NCBI RefSeq assembly: GCF_001665685.1
Contig: NZ_LZTB01000074.1
Span: 1 to 54,795 of the forward strand
DNA length: 54,795 nt
Source of the DNA: Mycobacterium sp. 852013-50091_SCH5140682
GTDB lineage: Bacteria; Actinomycetota; Actinomycetes; Mycobacteriales; Mycobacteriaceae
Direction: 5' to 3'
Position 1 is the stretch's first letter. Every line of letters starts with the position of its first letter. This document shows, one piece after another, positions 42,900 through 51,006 of the stretch. Made by a program: the position numbers and the translations under genes. The notes under the pieces were generated by a model, which saw nothing but the letters and a program-made list of their open reading frames with translations, had not been told where the DNA came from and did no database searches.

Positions 42900-44210
42900 G
42901 TGACCGAAGGTAACGAACCAGTGACGACGGATACCTCTACGCGCTACAAGGTGCGGCAAGTCTTCGTTCCCGGTGGCCGTCCCACCATCACGTACGTGCC
43001 ACGCGGTGACCTGCGTTTGGAAACCGAAGTGATCGACTATCTGGAGAGCCGACACAAGATTCTGAGCGTGTCGGGCCCGACGAAGACCGGAAAGACCGTT
43101 CTACTGAGAAGCCAAGTAAACGACGACTTCGAGCCGATATGGCTCTCAGGCGGCGCGATCACTACGGTCGAGGACTTCTGGTCAACGATCGCCGACGAGC
43201 TCGAGTTGCCCACCGAATTCGGGATGGATGGGGGGCTCAGCCACACACAGTCCGGCAAGATCAGCGGTGAGTTGTCTGGCGGATTCATCAAGGGTGGCGG
43301 TGATAAGGGCAGCAGCGTTACCCGAGACCGCAAGATGACGGAGCGCACGACGGTATCGCCCAAAAGGGCGAGTCGAAAGAAGCTGCAAGAGGACCCCAAC
43401 CGGGTAATCGTGGTCGACGACTTTCATTACGTACCTTCGGACGTACAGGTCGAGATCGTCCGCGGGATGAAGGACTTGGTGTTCGACGGGGTGGGTCTCA
43501 TCGTGGCGGCTGTACCGCACCGGGCGTACGACGTCGTAAAGGTCGAAAAGGAGATGACCGGCCGGGTCGCCCAGCTGGAAGTTGGCTTCTGGAGTGAGGA
43601 CGACCTGAAGAAGATTGCCAAAAGAGGGTTCGCCGCGCTGAACCTGGTGGTCAACGATGCGCTCGTCACACGCCTTGTGCACGAAGCGTTTCAGAGTCCG
43701 CACCTCATGCAGGAGTTCTGCCGACAGCTCTGCGCCGACAACGCCATCACTGAGACATCCGATGCGCCGGTGGGTATCGGTGAGCCCGACTGGGACGCGT
43801 TCTTCAAGCGGCTCGCCCCAGGCGCATCCAAAGCTGCTTTTGACCTCCTCGCGCGTGGGCCCCGTCAGCGGTCCGACCGCAAGGTTCGGCATCTACGCGA
43901 AGGGCAGGAGACCGACATCTACGGTGCCGTCCTGCGAGCTATCGCCTACACAGGTCCGCTAACGGAACTCACCTATGAGCAGCTTCGCGCTGCACTTCGT
44001 GCGGTTCTAGCCGCGTCCGATGAGCCACCGCAAAAGCACGAGGTCACCCGAGTCTTGGACGAAATGACCCGCATCGCCCGCGAACAGATTGACGGAGAGC
44101 CGGTAGTTGACTACGACGGCGAACTTGCCACGCTGTACATCTCCGACCCCTACTTCGCTTACTGGCTTCGATGGGGCACCCGTGTGACTGGTGGTGGCGA
44201 GGCGGGCTGA
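42900..44210 (+). CDS. STAND/AAA-type ATPase, possible defence cargo
   Basis: A 436-residue P-loop ATPase. Walker A is SGPTKTGKTVLL (Lys65), Walker B is RVIVVDDFHY (168-177), and IVAAVPHRAYD follows as a sensor-like strand. The C-terminal LYISDPYFAYWLRWG resembles the end of Orc/STAND-type prokaryotic ATPases (DUF234-like). A 50-residue polar, basic insert (about 110-160) splits the core. No nuclease or membrane domain is evident. It sits between the terminase and attR, a spot where satellites often carry anti-phage genes, so a defence role is suspected. GTG 42900 is used; GTG 42921 has a GAAGG upstream. Confidence 0.75.
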   Translation: MTEGNEPVTTDTSTRYKVRQVFVPGGRPTITYVPRGDLRLETEVIDYLESRHKILSVSGPTKTGKTVLLRSQVNDDFEPIWLSGGAITTVEDFWSTIADELELPTEFGMDGGLSHTQSGKISGELSGGFIKGGGDKGSSVTRDRKMTERTTVSPKRASRKKLQEDPNRVIVVDDFHYVPSDVQVEIVRGMKDLVFDGVGLIVAAVPHRAYDVVKVEKEMTGRVAQLEVGFWSEDDLKKIAKRGFAALNLVVNDALVTRLVHEAFQSPHLMQEFCRQLCADNAITETSDAPVGIGEPDWDAFFKRLAPGASKAAFDLLARGPRQRSDRKVRHLREGQETDIYGAVLRAIAYTGPLTELTYEQLRAALRAVLAASDEPPQKHEVTRVLDEMTRIAREQIDGEPVVDYDGELATLYISDPYFAYWLRWGTRVTGGGEAG

Positions 44211-44307
44211 TACGCGTCGGTCCGACGCGCAATGCTGACTGACTTACGCGGGCTGTGTGCGCCAAAAGCGAGTGCCCGCCGCACCGACGACGGTTATGTC
44301 TGTGTAT

Positions 44308-44718
44308 TCAGTCGCTGTCGCTCAGAGCATCGTGCAAGCCACCTTCCGGCCCTCTCGGTGGAATCGACAGTGCGCGCTGAAAGCCATGTGGCGCATCCGT
44401 TGCCGCAGATTGTGGGCGGTCGGCGAGCCAGTCGTTCACCCTGAACACCGCGTCCTCAACCTCTTCGGCCGAAACGGTGATGATGTAGGTCTGTGCTTCG
44501 TCTCCGGCAGGATCGACGGCTGGGAGTGTTAACCGTTCGAGTGGCTCGCCAAGCCCATGAATGTCGATATTCGCGAGACCCCACGCAAGCTCGCTGCGCC
44601 GCCAGCGCACTGGCCGATCCACCCGATTCATATTCGCCACAACCGACAATTCTGTCAGCCGCTCCTCTCCGTCGAATAGGTGTTCGCCAGCTTGCCTAGA
44701 ACTTGCCAAGACGCGCAC
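44308..44718 (-). CDS. Hypothetical protein near attR
   Basis: A frame of up to 136 residues with reasonable coding character (for example AQTYIITVSAEEVEDAVFRVNDWLADRP). The GTG at 44718 falls beside the right arm sites, and no good ribosome site is seen; an internal ATG (MNRVDRPVRW) may be the true start. I recognise no family. It ends the element on the right and converges with the ATPase gene. Confidence 0.45.
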   Translation of the reverse strand: MRVLASSRQAGEHLFDGEERLTELSVVANMNRVDRPVRWRRSELAWGLANIDIHGLGEPLERLTLPAVDPAGDEAQTYIITVSAEEVEDAVFRVNDWLADRPQSAATDAPHGFQRALSIPPRGPEGGLHDALSDSD

Positions 44719-44810
44719 ATACGGAGGTGTACTGCGAACGACACAGTTGACGCCGGCAGTGCACCTACCTGCACGTATGTGACGCCGTAGAACTGTTGTT
44801 CACACTTGCC
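44689..44810 (+). promoter_or_regulatory. Right integrase arm-site cluster
   Basis: AGCTTGCCTAGAACTTGCCA at 44689-44708 matches the left 20-mer at 19 of 20 positions and in the same orientation. A further CTTGCC stands at 44805-44810, just before attR. Confidence 0.6.
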
Positions 44811-44815
44811 GATCT

Positions 44816-44859
44816 ACTGGGGGTCAAGTGGTCGCAGGTTCAAATCCTGTCAGCCCGAC
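44816..44859 (+). repeat. attR: 44-bp copy of tRNA-Pro 3' end
   Basis: Identical to 37961-38004. The 5' half of the tRNA is absent here, so it is not a functional tRNA. The bases before it (44815 and back) do not match the tRNA. Confidence 0.95.
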
Positions 44860-44865
44860 CATCAG

Positions 44866-44897
44866 AAAAACTCGCCGGCGAAGCCGAGCGAGTTTTT
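44866..44897 (+). terminator. Terminator beyond attR
   Basis: A 10-bp stem, AAAAACTCGC (44866-44875) with GCGAGTTTTT (44888-44897), is followed by one more T and GTGG. It probably served the tRNA-Pro transcript before the 6.8-kb element inserted. Confidence 0.75.
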
Positions 44898-44964
44898 TGT
44901 GGTCGGCGGACAAGATGCTGGGAGCCGGGGTGCCCACCGCGTCAGCGGTGGTCATGACGGCGGC

Positions 44965-44979
44965 TCCTGTCAGCCCGAC
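44965..44979 (+). repeat. 15-bp partial att copy
   Basis: TCCTGTCAGCCCGAC repeats the last 15 bases of the att core, 105 bp beyond the end of attR. It is followed by its own hairpin (44990-45020), mirroring the tRNA-plus-terminator layout. It is probably a scar from an earlier integration at the same tRNA. Confidence 0.7.
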
Positions 44980-44989
44980 GCAGGTCAGA

Positions 44990-45020
44990 GCGGTTTCCGA
45001 GATACGGAAGCCGCCTTTTT
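44990..45020 (+). terminator. Hairpin terminator after partial att copy
   Basis: GCGGTTTCCG (44990-44999) pairs with CGGAAGCCGC (45005-45014) with one T-G wobble and a 5-nt loop. CTTTTT follows. This is a good rho-independent terminator. Confidence 0.75.
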
Positions 45021-45054
45021 CGCTCCCGTACCCAGACGCTGTACCCACACCGGG

Positions 45055-45528
45055 TCACGACGGAAGTTTCGCGATGCGGCGAAAATCCGCAATCAGCTTT
45101 CGATGCCGCTCATCCAAGCCGTCAGCCGAAAGCACCTCGAGTTCTGTCATCGGATCGACCTGGTCGTGAAGCGATGCGTATTCCCACTCGGCATCGGAGT
45201 GGGCTTTCCACATAGCCTTCGCACTCTCGGCGAGTTCATCGTCTAACAGCCGAATCTGCTCGACGATCAACTCCATCTGCCATACGTGCTGCCTCGTTGA
45301 TCGATCTCGACCTGGCAAGGGCGTTCCGAAATTAGACCCGAACGCCTCATATTCCTTGCCGAGGTCACTCTGTCGGTCCCGGGAGAGCTGGAGAAGATTG
45401 CTCACTAGCTTCTGCAACTCTTCGCGTCGCCATTTGGCGGTGTCTCTACGCGTCGTCGCCCACTGGGTATACAAGAAGTTTGCGACAGTCCCGACGACTG
45501 CTAACCCCGCGAATACAGTTGCCCACAC
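45055..45528 (-). CDS. Small membrane-anchored coiled-coil protein
   Basis: A 157-residue protein with one N-terminal membrane helix (ATVFAGLAVVGTVANFLYTQW), then a charged, probably coiled-coil cytoplasmic tail (REELQKLVSNLLQLSRDRQSD, DDELAESAKAMWKAHSDAEW). Proteins with this plan are frequent in actinobacterial mobile elements and have no assigned function. The GTG start overlaps the end of the integrase-fragment frame by 28 bp. Confidence 0.65.
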   Translation of the reverse strand: MWATVFAGLAVVGTVANFLYTQWATTRRDTAKWRREELQKLVSNLLQLSRDRQSDLGKEYEAFGSNFGTPLPGRDRSTRQHVWQMELIVEQIRLLDDELAESAKAMWKAHSDAEWEYASLHDQVDPMTELEVLSADGLDERHRKLIADFRRIAKLPS

Positions 45529-46076
45529 AAGTGCGGTATGAAGGTCGACTCAAAGCCGAGTGCGGCACCCACACCATCGACGGCAGCACGCGCTGTGTCG
45601 TCGGAGGTGTGCCCGTAGAGGTCGCCGGTGATGGCGATCGACGAGTGCCCGAGCAGGTCGGCCGCGGCCTTGATGTGCACGCCGGACTCGAGCCAGGCGA
45701 CTGCCGCACTGTGGCTCATCGTGTGGGCACGCGAGCAACGTCGCGGACCACGTCGGCGACGATTCAACTGGCCGCCGCCGTATACAAAGGATTCGGCCAG
45801 TTCCAGCGGGAATCGTTCTGTCGCGCTTCCGCTGCCGTCCGTCCAGCCACCTTCCATGTAGACGACATCAATTTCGTCAAGTGCTTCAGCTGACAAGGGC
45901 CAGTCACCGACTCGGCCGTTCAGTAGATCGGATTCCGGCTTGACGATGGCGCCGTAAACCTCCAATGCGTGTTCTGTGCTGAGGTGCCCGGTAAGCGAGA
46001 TCTCGCTGATCGAGAGCCGGTGATGGACTAGAACAGCCCGATGCCCGGGTTCCACGCCGTCGTCCGTTTGGTCCAC
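45501..46076 (-). pseudogene. Integrase C-terminal fragment joined to unknown frame
   Basis: One 191-residue frame has two unrelated parts. Residues from about 118 (MSHSAAVAWLESGVHIKAAA, then LLGHSSIAITGDLYGHTSDD) are clearly the C-terminal end of a tyrosine integrase, including the GHSS block and the catalytic Tyr, but the rest of the catalytic domain (Arg, Lys) is missing. Residues 1-105 (ISEISLTGHLSTEHALEVYG, ELAESFVYGGGQL) are not integrase and I do not recognise them. The junction near 45740 probably reflects a deletion. It is not a working recombinase. Confidence 0.7.
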
Positions 46077-46392
46077 TATCTCGATTGCCGGGTCTTATTC
46101 GGCTGCCCCATCGTCGCTACCGCAACTGCCATCGAGTTCGTCGGGGCCAGAACGACATTTAGTGAGATGCTGGATGACAGCCAGTGGCATCCTCGGTGCG
46201 AGAATTAGTCACGCATGTCCAGCGCAACTTCTCGCTGACGCCCCAAAAGGGATGAACACCGACCTATTTGCAACTGCAACTTATGTGAGACCCGGAAATT
46301 CTGCGAGTTTGGTGTGGAACCAAGCGAGCGTCTGCGGTGTGTTCGGTCGCCCATTACTCTTATTGCACTGTGGACTGACCAAAGGGGGAAAC
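46077..46392. other. Gap without recognised gene
   Basis: About 316 bp between the integrase fragment and the AT-rich membrane-protein gene. A reading frame continuous with the next gene extends back to 46162, but the strong ribosome site lies at 46381-46390, so this part is taken as upstream region. I see no tRNA, repeat or clear promoter. Confidence 0.5.
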
Positions 46393-47358
46393 GTGACCTT
46401 CGAAGCTACGCCGGGCGGATCATCACGCGGCATATTCAAGACGGTTCAGGTGGATGCTAGAAATGTGGTCATGATACAAAGATTGCACGACGAGGGTTAT
46501 CAAGACAATTGTGCTTATTACGACCCTTATAGAGGTGAATTTATCATTCAACTTTATAAGATAGATAGTGATGATGGCCAACCTGCGGTAGATATTGACT
46601 CGCCGTACGTGCCCGTGGACTTAGTATTCCCACGTTGGGGTCACCGTCATATCGGAGGGATAGATGTAAGGGGAATAGTTGGTCCCGAAATAATACCCAC
46701 ATTGGGTCAAGTCTTTGTCGAGCCTGCTAAGGCGGATCCAAAGTCGGGAAGCGGAACTGATGGTGGCTCCGGTAATAGCCCCCCTCCGCTCAATCCCCCG
46801 AGTGCTCCACCATCGCCGCCAAATAATGACCTCGTGATGACCCTGTTGAATGAAGTCGATATGTACAAGCGCTCAGGGATTGCCGAACAGTATCTGAAGG
46901 ACATGAACCGCCGCGAGAACTGGAAAGTAATGCCAGAAGCCGTGCTTCTCGACGATGCGACAACTGCTGCTATAGAGAGGAGGGACATCATTCTATCCAA
47001 ACTTGGCCTCCCAGCCGGTGAGCATGAGAAGTTCCTTGCCCAGGTGGTCGAAGCTGCCAAGGAGACAAACAATCAAATCAAGACATGGCGCAAGCTCGCT
47101 TGGGGTGCGGTGATCTTGTTGGTGCTTGGGCTCGTTGCGGCTGTGTTCTTCACATATTGGAGCTTTCAACTTGTGGCCGACGGCAAGATAAATGGCTACG
47201 AACTAATCGCCATCGTCTTTGTCCTGGCGCTCGTCGCCATATCACCAGCAGTCCTGCTTCTGTTGCAAAGACCGTTGAAAGGCATAGATCAATGGGCGCC
47301 CACGCTGTCGAAACCTCACGACGACGGAGGGAAAGACAAAAGCAAGGAGAAGGATTGA
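46393..47358 (+). CDS. AT-rich membrane protein of unknown function
   Basis: A 321-residue protein. An N-terminal globular domain (1-125) is followed by a Gly/Ser/Pro linker (about 130-155), a helical region, and two C-terminal membrane helices (WGAVILLVLGLVAAVFFTYW and YELIAIVFVLALVAISPAVL), ending in a charged tail. The GTG follows AAAGGGGGAA. Codon use is unlike its neighbours: AGA, ATA and TTA codons are frequent, so it was probably acquired recently. No family is recognised. The sensor-linker-two-helix plan resembles membrane effectors of defence systems, but nothing specific supports that. Confidence 0.72.
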   Translation: MTFEATPGGSSRGIFKTVQVDARNVVMIQRLHDEGYQDNCAYYDPYRGEFIIQLYKIDSDDGQPAVDIDSPYVPVDLVFPRWGHRHIGGIDVRGIVGPEIIPTLGQVFVEPAKADPKSGSGTDGGSGNSPPPLNPPSAPPSPPNNDLVMTLLNEVDMYKRSGIAEQYLKDMNRRENWKVMPEAVLLDDATTAAIERRDIILSKLGLPAGEHEKFLAQVVEAAKETNNQIKTWRKLAWGAVILLVLGLVAAVFFTYWSFQLVADGKINGYELIAIVFVLALVAISPAVLLLLQRPLKGIDQWAPTLSKPHDDGGKDKSKEKD

Positions 47359-47487
47359 ACGGGCGAGCGAGAGGCCCAGCTTGAGCCGCGGCACGACATT
47401 CTCGTGGGGTGAAGCGCTCCGGTGGCGGGCCGTGCGCCGTCCACCGGCGGGAGACCGACGGCACCATTCAGGGTTTCCTCGCGGCTC

Positions 47488-48009
47488 CTAGAGCAGCGCG
47501 CTCGCAAGAGCCCGTTGATAGCGCACCTCGTCAACTGCGTTGTCGCCGATCGAATCTGTTCGACAGGTGCCGTCCCAATCCCACCCGGCCAGTTCATAGA
47601 AGCGGCGCGCGCGGACATTCCCGGAGAGAACCCACAGCGATGCACGGTGATACCCCTGGCGGCTCAGGTGGTCGCAACCCGCGTCGATGAGCAACCGGCC
47701 GATCCCGCCACTCCACCTGGGGGGATCAACATAGATCGCCCAGATCTCCCCGCCGCCTTGCAGGTCGTAGTCGCGGCCTGAGCCGGTGGTGACGTGACCG
47801 CAAATCGCGTCGCCGTCGACGGCGACCTGGGTGAACGGGCCAGCGGGGTCCATGTGTTGAAAGCCGTAGCGACTGGCCCTGTCTTCGGGGCTGAGCGCAT
47901 CTAGATAGTCCTGCGGGAGAAGACCTTTGTAGCCCACTTGCCATGACCGCACGTGTGCCTGTGCGACGGCCAACTCGTCACCTGCCACTGCCTGCCTGAC
48001 GTGAACCAT
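47488..48009 (-). CDS. GNAT-family N-acetyltransferase
   Basis: A 173-residue GCN5-related acetyltransferase. The acetyl-CoA-binding motif is EIWAIYVDPPRWSGGIGRLLID (V-x-P-x-x-x-x-x-G-x-G), with the later strand ASLWVLSGNVRARRFYELAGW. The substrate is unknown; members acetylate antibiotics, amino acids or proteins. The ATG at 48009 gives the usual start VRQAVAGDELAVAQAHVRSW. Confidence 0.9.
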   Translation of the reverse strand: MVHVRQAVAGDELAVAQAHVRSWQVGYKGLLPQDYLDALSPEDRASRYGFQHMDPAGPFTQVAVDGDAICGHVTTGSGRDYDLQGGGEIWAIYVDPPRWSGGIGRLLIDAGCDHLSRQGYHRASLWVLSGNVRARRFYELAGWDWDGTCRTDSIGDNAVDEVRYQRALASALL

Positions 48010-48058
48010 GAGCCGATCGTGACAGTTCGACTGGACGGTCTCAAAGGATTATCGCGAT

Positions 48059-48730
48059 TCAGGAACTCACCCGTGGCCGTCTGCGCCGCAGCAACGCGAC
48101 GACGAGCGCGGCGATGATGCTCAGGCCGATCAGGCCACCGCCGACAATGATGCCTGCGACTCCGCCGAAAATGCCGCCCGCCCCGGGGTTTTCACCGATG
48201 CGGAAACGATCGGACGCTTCGCCGATGCATCGTATGTCGTAGTTGCCGGGCTCTTTGGCGCTGACGGTGAGCACGGCCTGCCACCCGTTGACGATCAAGG
48301 TGCCCTGGTACGTGTCGATCGCGGTTCCACCCGTGTCGTCACGGAACTGACAGCGGACCGGATGTGCACCGGACTGCGAGTGTGCGAACACGGTCTGGCT
48401 GATCCCAGGCTGAAGCGCGACGGTTGTGGAGCCTCCGCTTTCGAACTCGTTGGCGTTGCCGGGCAGGGCGGCTGCGGTATGTGCGAGTAGCCCAATACCT
48501 GTTGCGAGGAGCGCGATCCCGATCAGGGCGAGCGCCGCGGCGGTGGCGTACCAGCGCTTGCTTGGCGGAGGCTTGGGTGGTGCGCTCGGGGGAGTCGGCC
48601 ACGAATTGCCAGCCGGTGGGATGCCCTGTCCGGGAATGGGTCCTGGGTGGGGCGGCTGGGTCTGCCACGGCTGGGTGAACCCGCCGTTGCCCGGGTCGGC
48701 TTGGTAAGGCGACGGGCCACCTGGTGTCAT
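48059..48730 (-). CDS. Proline-rich mycobacterial membrane protein
   Basis: A 223-residue protein. It has a Pro/Gly/Gln-rich cytoplasmic N-terminus (1-58), a membrane helix (AAALALIGIALLATGIGLLA), an extracytoplasmic beta-rich domain with two Cys that could pair (VRCQFRDD and YDIRCIGE), and a second helix near the C-terminus followed by RRRRPR. This plan is common in mycobacterial hypothetical membrane proteins. The ATG at 48730 gives MTPGGPSPYQADPG. Function unknown. Confidence 0.78.
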   Translation of the reverse strand: MTPGGPSPYQADPGNGGFTQPWQTQPPHPGPIPGQGIPPAGNSWPTPPSAPPKPPPSKRWYATAAALALIGIALLATGIGLLAHTAAALPGNANEFESGGSTTVALQPGISQTVFAHSQSGAHPVRCQFRDDTGGTAIDTYQGTLIVNGWQAVLTVSAKEPGNYDIRCIGEASDRFRIGENPGAGGIFGGVAGIIVGGGLIGLSIIAALVVALLRRRRPRVSS

Positions 48731-48851
48731 CGTCTGAGCGTAAACGAGACGAATCCGGTGCCCGTGCACCAATTTATCCATCGACCGTGAGCGGACCGGC
48801 AAGACCCGCAGGGCGTTTCATGGGGCTGCCACAGCATCCCTGGCGAGAGTC

Positions 48852-49064
48852 TTACCGCGGCGGCTGCCAGGGCCAGGTGCCTTCCTTGAGACGCCATCTG
48901 ACGAATGCGATCGTGAACGCCAGCACCGAAAGCCACAGTGCCGTGGTCCATTGCATACCGAACGACATCATGGCGAGAAAGATCACGACTGGTGCGACAA
49001 CCAGCATGACGAAGCTGGCCACGCGGACGCGTCGTCGGCGAACGGCCTCGAAGTCTTCGGTCAT
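48852..49064 (-). CDS. Small two-helix membrane protein
   Basis: A 70-residue protein with a basic N-terminus (FEAVRRRRVRVA) and two hydrophobic helices (SFVMLVVAPVVIFLAMMSFG and TALWLSVLAFTIAFV), ending WRLKEGTWPWQPPR. The ATG at 49064 starts MTEDFEAV. No family assigned. Confidence 0.65.
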   Translation of the reverse strand: MTEDFEAVRRRRVRVASFVMLVVAPVVIFLAMMSFGMQWTTALWLSVLAFTIAFVRWRLKEGTWPWQPPR

Positions 49065-49136
49065 GTCTGGGACCCTACCGAGGCCCAACCTGGCTGCCGT
49101 GCACCAATTTTCTTGAGGCCGCGATCTCGGTTACCG

Positions 49137-50333
49137 TCACGGCGCCGACGGTTCAGGAGCGGGTTCGCGCGCCGGCCTGAGCACCCGGTGTGCGATCACG
49201 CCGATCACCAGAGCCCAGAATGCCGCGCCGACGCCGGCCACCGTCGTCCCCGAGGCTGCGACGACCAGCGTCACCGCTGCAGGGACCCGCGCCGAGTCGT
49301 CGGCCATGGCCCCCGCGCAGGCTCCGGCGAACGCATTGAGCAGCGCCACGCCGGCGACGGCCTGCACGATGCCGGCGGGGGCGGCGAGCACAGCCGCGGT
49401 CAGTCCCGTCGAGACCAGGCCCAGTGCGCAGTAGACCGCGCCAGTGGTGAAGCCCGCGATCCAGCGACGCCGGGGATTTGGGTCGGCGTCCGGTGCGGCT
49501 GCCAACGCGGCACTGATCGCGGCCAGGTTGACGGCATGCCCGCCGAACGGGGTCGCCAGCAGGGAAGCGATCCCGGTGACCGCCAGGGCCGGGCGCCAGG
49601 GGACGCGGTAACCGAACCCTGCCATGACCGCGACGCCCGGGATGTTCTGCGCCGCCATCGTCACGATGTACAGCGGGAGCGCGATGCCGGTGAGGGCCTG
49701 CAGGGTCAGGCTCGGCGCCGTGACCTGTAGGTGCGGGATCCATGCGGTGGCCGCGGGCAGGCTGTGGTCCCGGACCAGCGTCACCGCAATCACCACCAGG
49801 GCTGCGCCGAACGCGGCCGGTACTGCCCACCGGGCCCGGAGCACGAGCACGATCAGCCACACCACCAGCACCGGCGCGATCGCCCCCGGATTGTGGGCCA
49901 GGGCGGTGACCGGGGCGATGCACAGCGGGAGCAGCACCCCCGCGAGCATCGCCTGTGCGATCGCATTGGGGATGCGGGTCACGAGGCGCGCGAGCGCCGG
50001 CCAGAGTCCCGTCGCCAGCAGCAGCACCGCCGTGATCGCGAACGCACCGACCGCGGCGGGCCACCCGCCGGCTACCGCGCCGGTCGTGATCAGCAGTGCC
50101 GCGCCGGGCGTCGACCACGCGCTCGTGATCGGCATCCGGAACCGCCACGACAGCACCATCGAGGCCGCGCCCATCGCCAAACTCACCGCAACCAGGCCCG
50201 AGGCCGCCTGCATCGGATTGGCGCCGGCTGCTCTCAATCCTCCGAGCACGACCGCGAACGAGGAGGTGAAGCCGACCAGCGCACACACCACGCCGGCGGT
50301 GATCGGGACCGCTTTCGAGACGTCCTGTTCCAT
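49137..50333 (-). CDS. BenE-family benzoate/H+ symporter-like transporter
   Basis: A 398-residue membrane protein with about 11-12 helices. The BenE pattern is visible: GFTSSFAVVLGGLRAAGANP, WRFRMPITSAWSTPGAALL, QNIPGVAVMAGFGYR and FGGHAVNLAAISAAL. Family members import benzoate with protons, although many have unknown substrates. The ATG at 50333 follows ACGGAGGTGC. It diverges from an XRE-cupin regulator that likely controls it. Confidence 0.88.
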   Translation of the reverse strand: MEQDVSKAVPITAGVVCALVGFTSSFAVVLGGLRAAGANPMQAASGLVAVSLAMGAASMVLSWRFRMPITSAWSTPGAALLITTGAVAGGWPAAVGAFAITAVLLLATGLWPALARLVTRIPNAIAQAMLAGVLLPLCIAPVTALAHNPGAIAPVLVVWLIVLVLRARWAVPAAFGAALVVIAVTLVRDHSLPAATAWIPHLQVTAPSLTLQALTGIALPLYIVTMAAQNIPGVAVMAGFGYRVPWRPALAVTGIASLLATPFGGHAVNLAAISAALAAAPDADPNPRRRWIAGFTTGAVYCALGLVSTGLTAAVLAAPAGIVQAVAGVALLNAFAGACAGAMADDSARVPAAVTLVVAASGTTVAGVGAAFWALVIGVIAHRVLRPAREPAPEPSAP

Positions 50334-50351
50334 CGCACCTCCGTTCTGATT

Positions 50352-50376
50352 ACGGAACGTTCTGTAGACGGAACGT
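50352..50376. promoter_or_regulatory. Direct-repeat operator between benE and XRE gene
   Basis: ACGGAACGT occurs at 50352-50360 and 50368-50376, with a 16-bp repeat interval, in the 54-bp divergent gap; GAACGTTC around the first copy is palindromic. It is a likely site for the adjacent XRE-cupin protein, covering both promoters. Confidence 0.5.
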
Positions 50377-50387
50377 AGCATGAGGGA

Positions 50388-50903
50388 ATGTCTGCGGGAG
50401 AGGTCGGTCGTCGGCTGCGGGAGCTACGGGTGGAGCGCGGTCTGAGCCTGTCGGAACTGGCCCGTCGCGCCGGGGTCGGTAAGGGATCGTTGTCCGAGAT
50501 CGAGTCGGGCGGGCGTAATCCGACGGTCGAGACCCTCTACGCCCTGTGTGAACCCCTCGATGTGCCACTGACGGCTCTGGTCGGTGAGTCCCCGGGTGTG
50601 CACTCGGCTGCCGACGGCGGGATGCGCACGGTGCTGTTGTCGGTGCGACACCTGCCCCGGGTTACCGTCGAGGTGTTCCGCCTCGAGTTCCCCGTTGGCG
50701 CCGAGCACATCTCACCGTCGCACGGGGCGGGCGTGCGCGAACACCTCACGGTGGTTGATGGCAAGGTGCTGGCCGGCCCGGTCGGGGAGGAGACCCTGAT
50801 CGAGGAGGGGGCGACGGCGAGTTGGCTCAGCGATCGCCGCCATCGGTTCGCTGCGCTCGACGGTGCCGCCGAAGCGGTGGTGGTGATCACCACCCCGCGA
50901 TGA
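50388..50903 (+). CDS. XRE-family regulator with cupin domain
   Basis: A 171-residue regulator. The N-terminal HTH_3 domain is VGRRLRELRVERGLSLSELARRAGVGKGSLSEIE, and the C-terminal part is a small cupin sensor (SPSHGAGVREHLTVVDGKVLAGP). Such proteins act as local repressors responding to small organic ligands. The ATG follows TGAGGGA. It diverges from the BenE-like transporter gene and is expected to regulate it and itself. Confidence 0.9.
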   Translation: MSAGEVGRRLRELRVERGLSLSELARRAGVGKGSLSEIESGGRNPTVETLYALCEPLDVPLTALVGESPGVHSAADGGMRTVLLSVRHLPRVTVEVFRLEFPVGAEHISPSHGAGVREHLTVVDGKVLAGPVGEETLIEEGATASWLSDRRHRFAALDGAAEAVVVITTPR

Positions 50904-51006
50904 CAGTTGGAGGGCAACAGTTTTCGCGGATCGGCCGACGTCTCGCACCGATGTCGGTGCGTCCACGAGGGCCGACTTGGGTTGCGCGGCTTGGTAATCT
51001 GCCAAG

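Noticed and set aside
44124..44129. CTTGCC inside the ATPase gene as another arm site
   Set aside because: A single six-base match within coding sequence, far from the ends, is expected by chance.
44816..44859. Second tRNA-Pro gene
   Set aside because: Only the 3' half is present; the acceptor and D arms are missing, so it is the attR copy.
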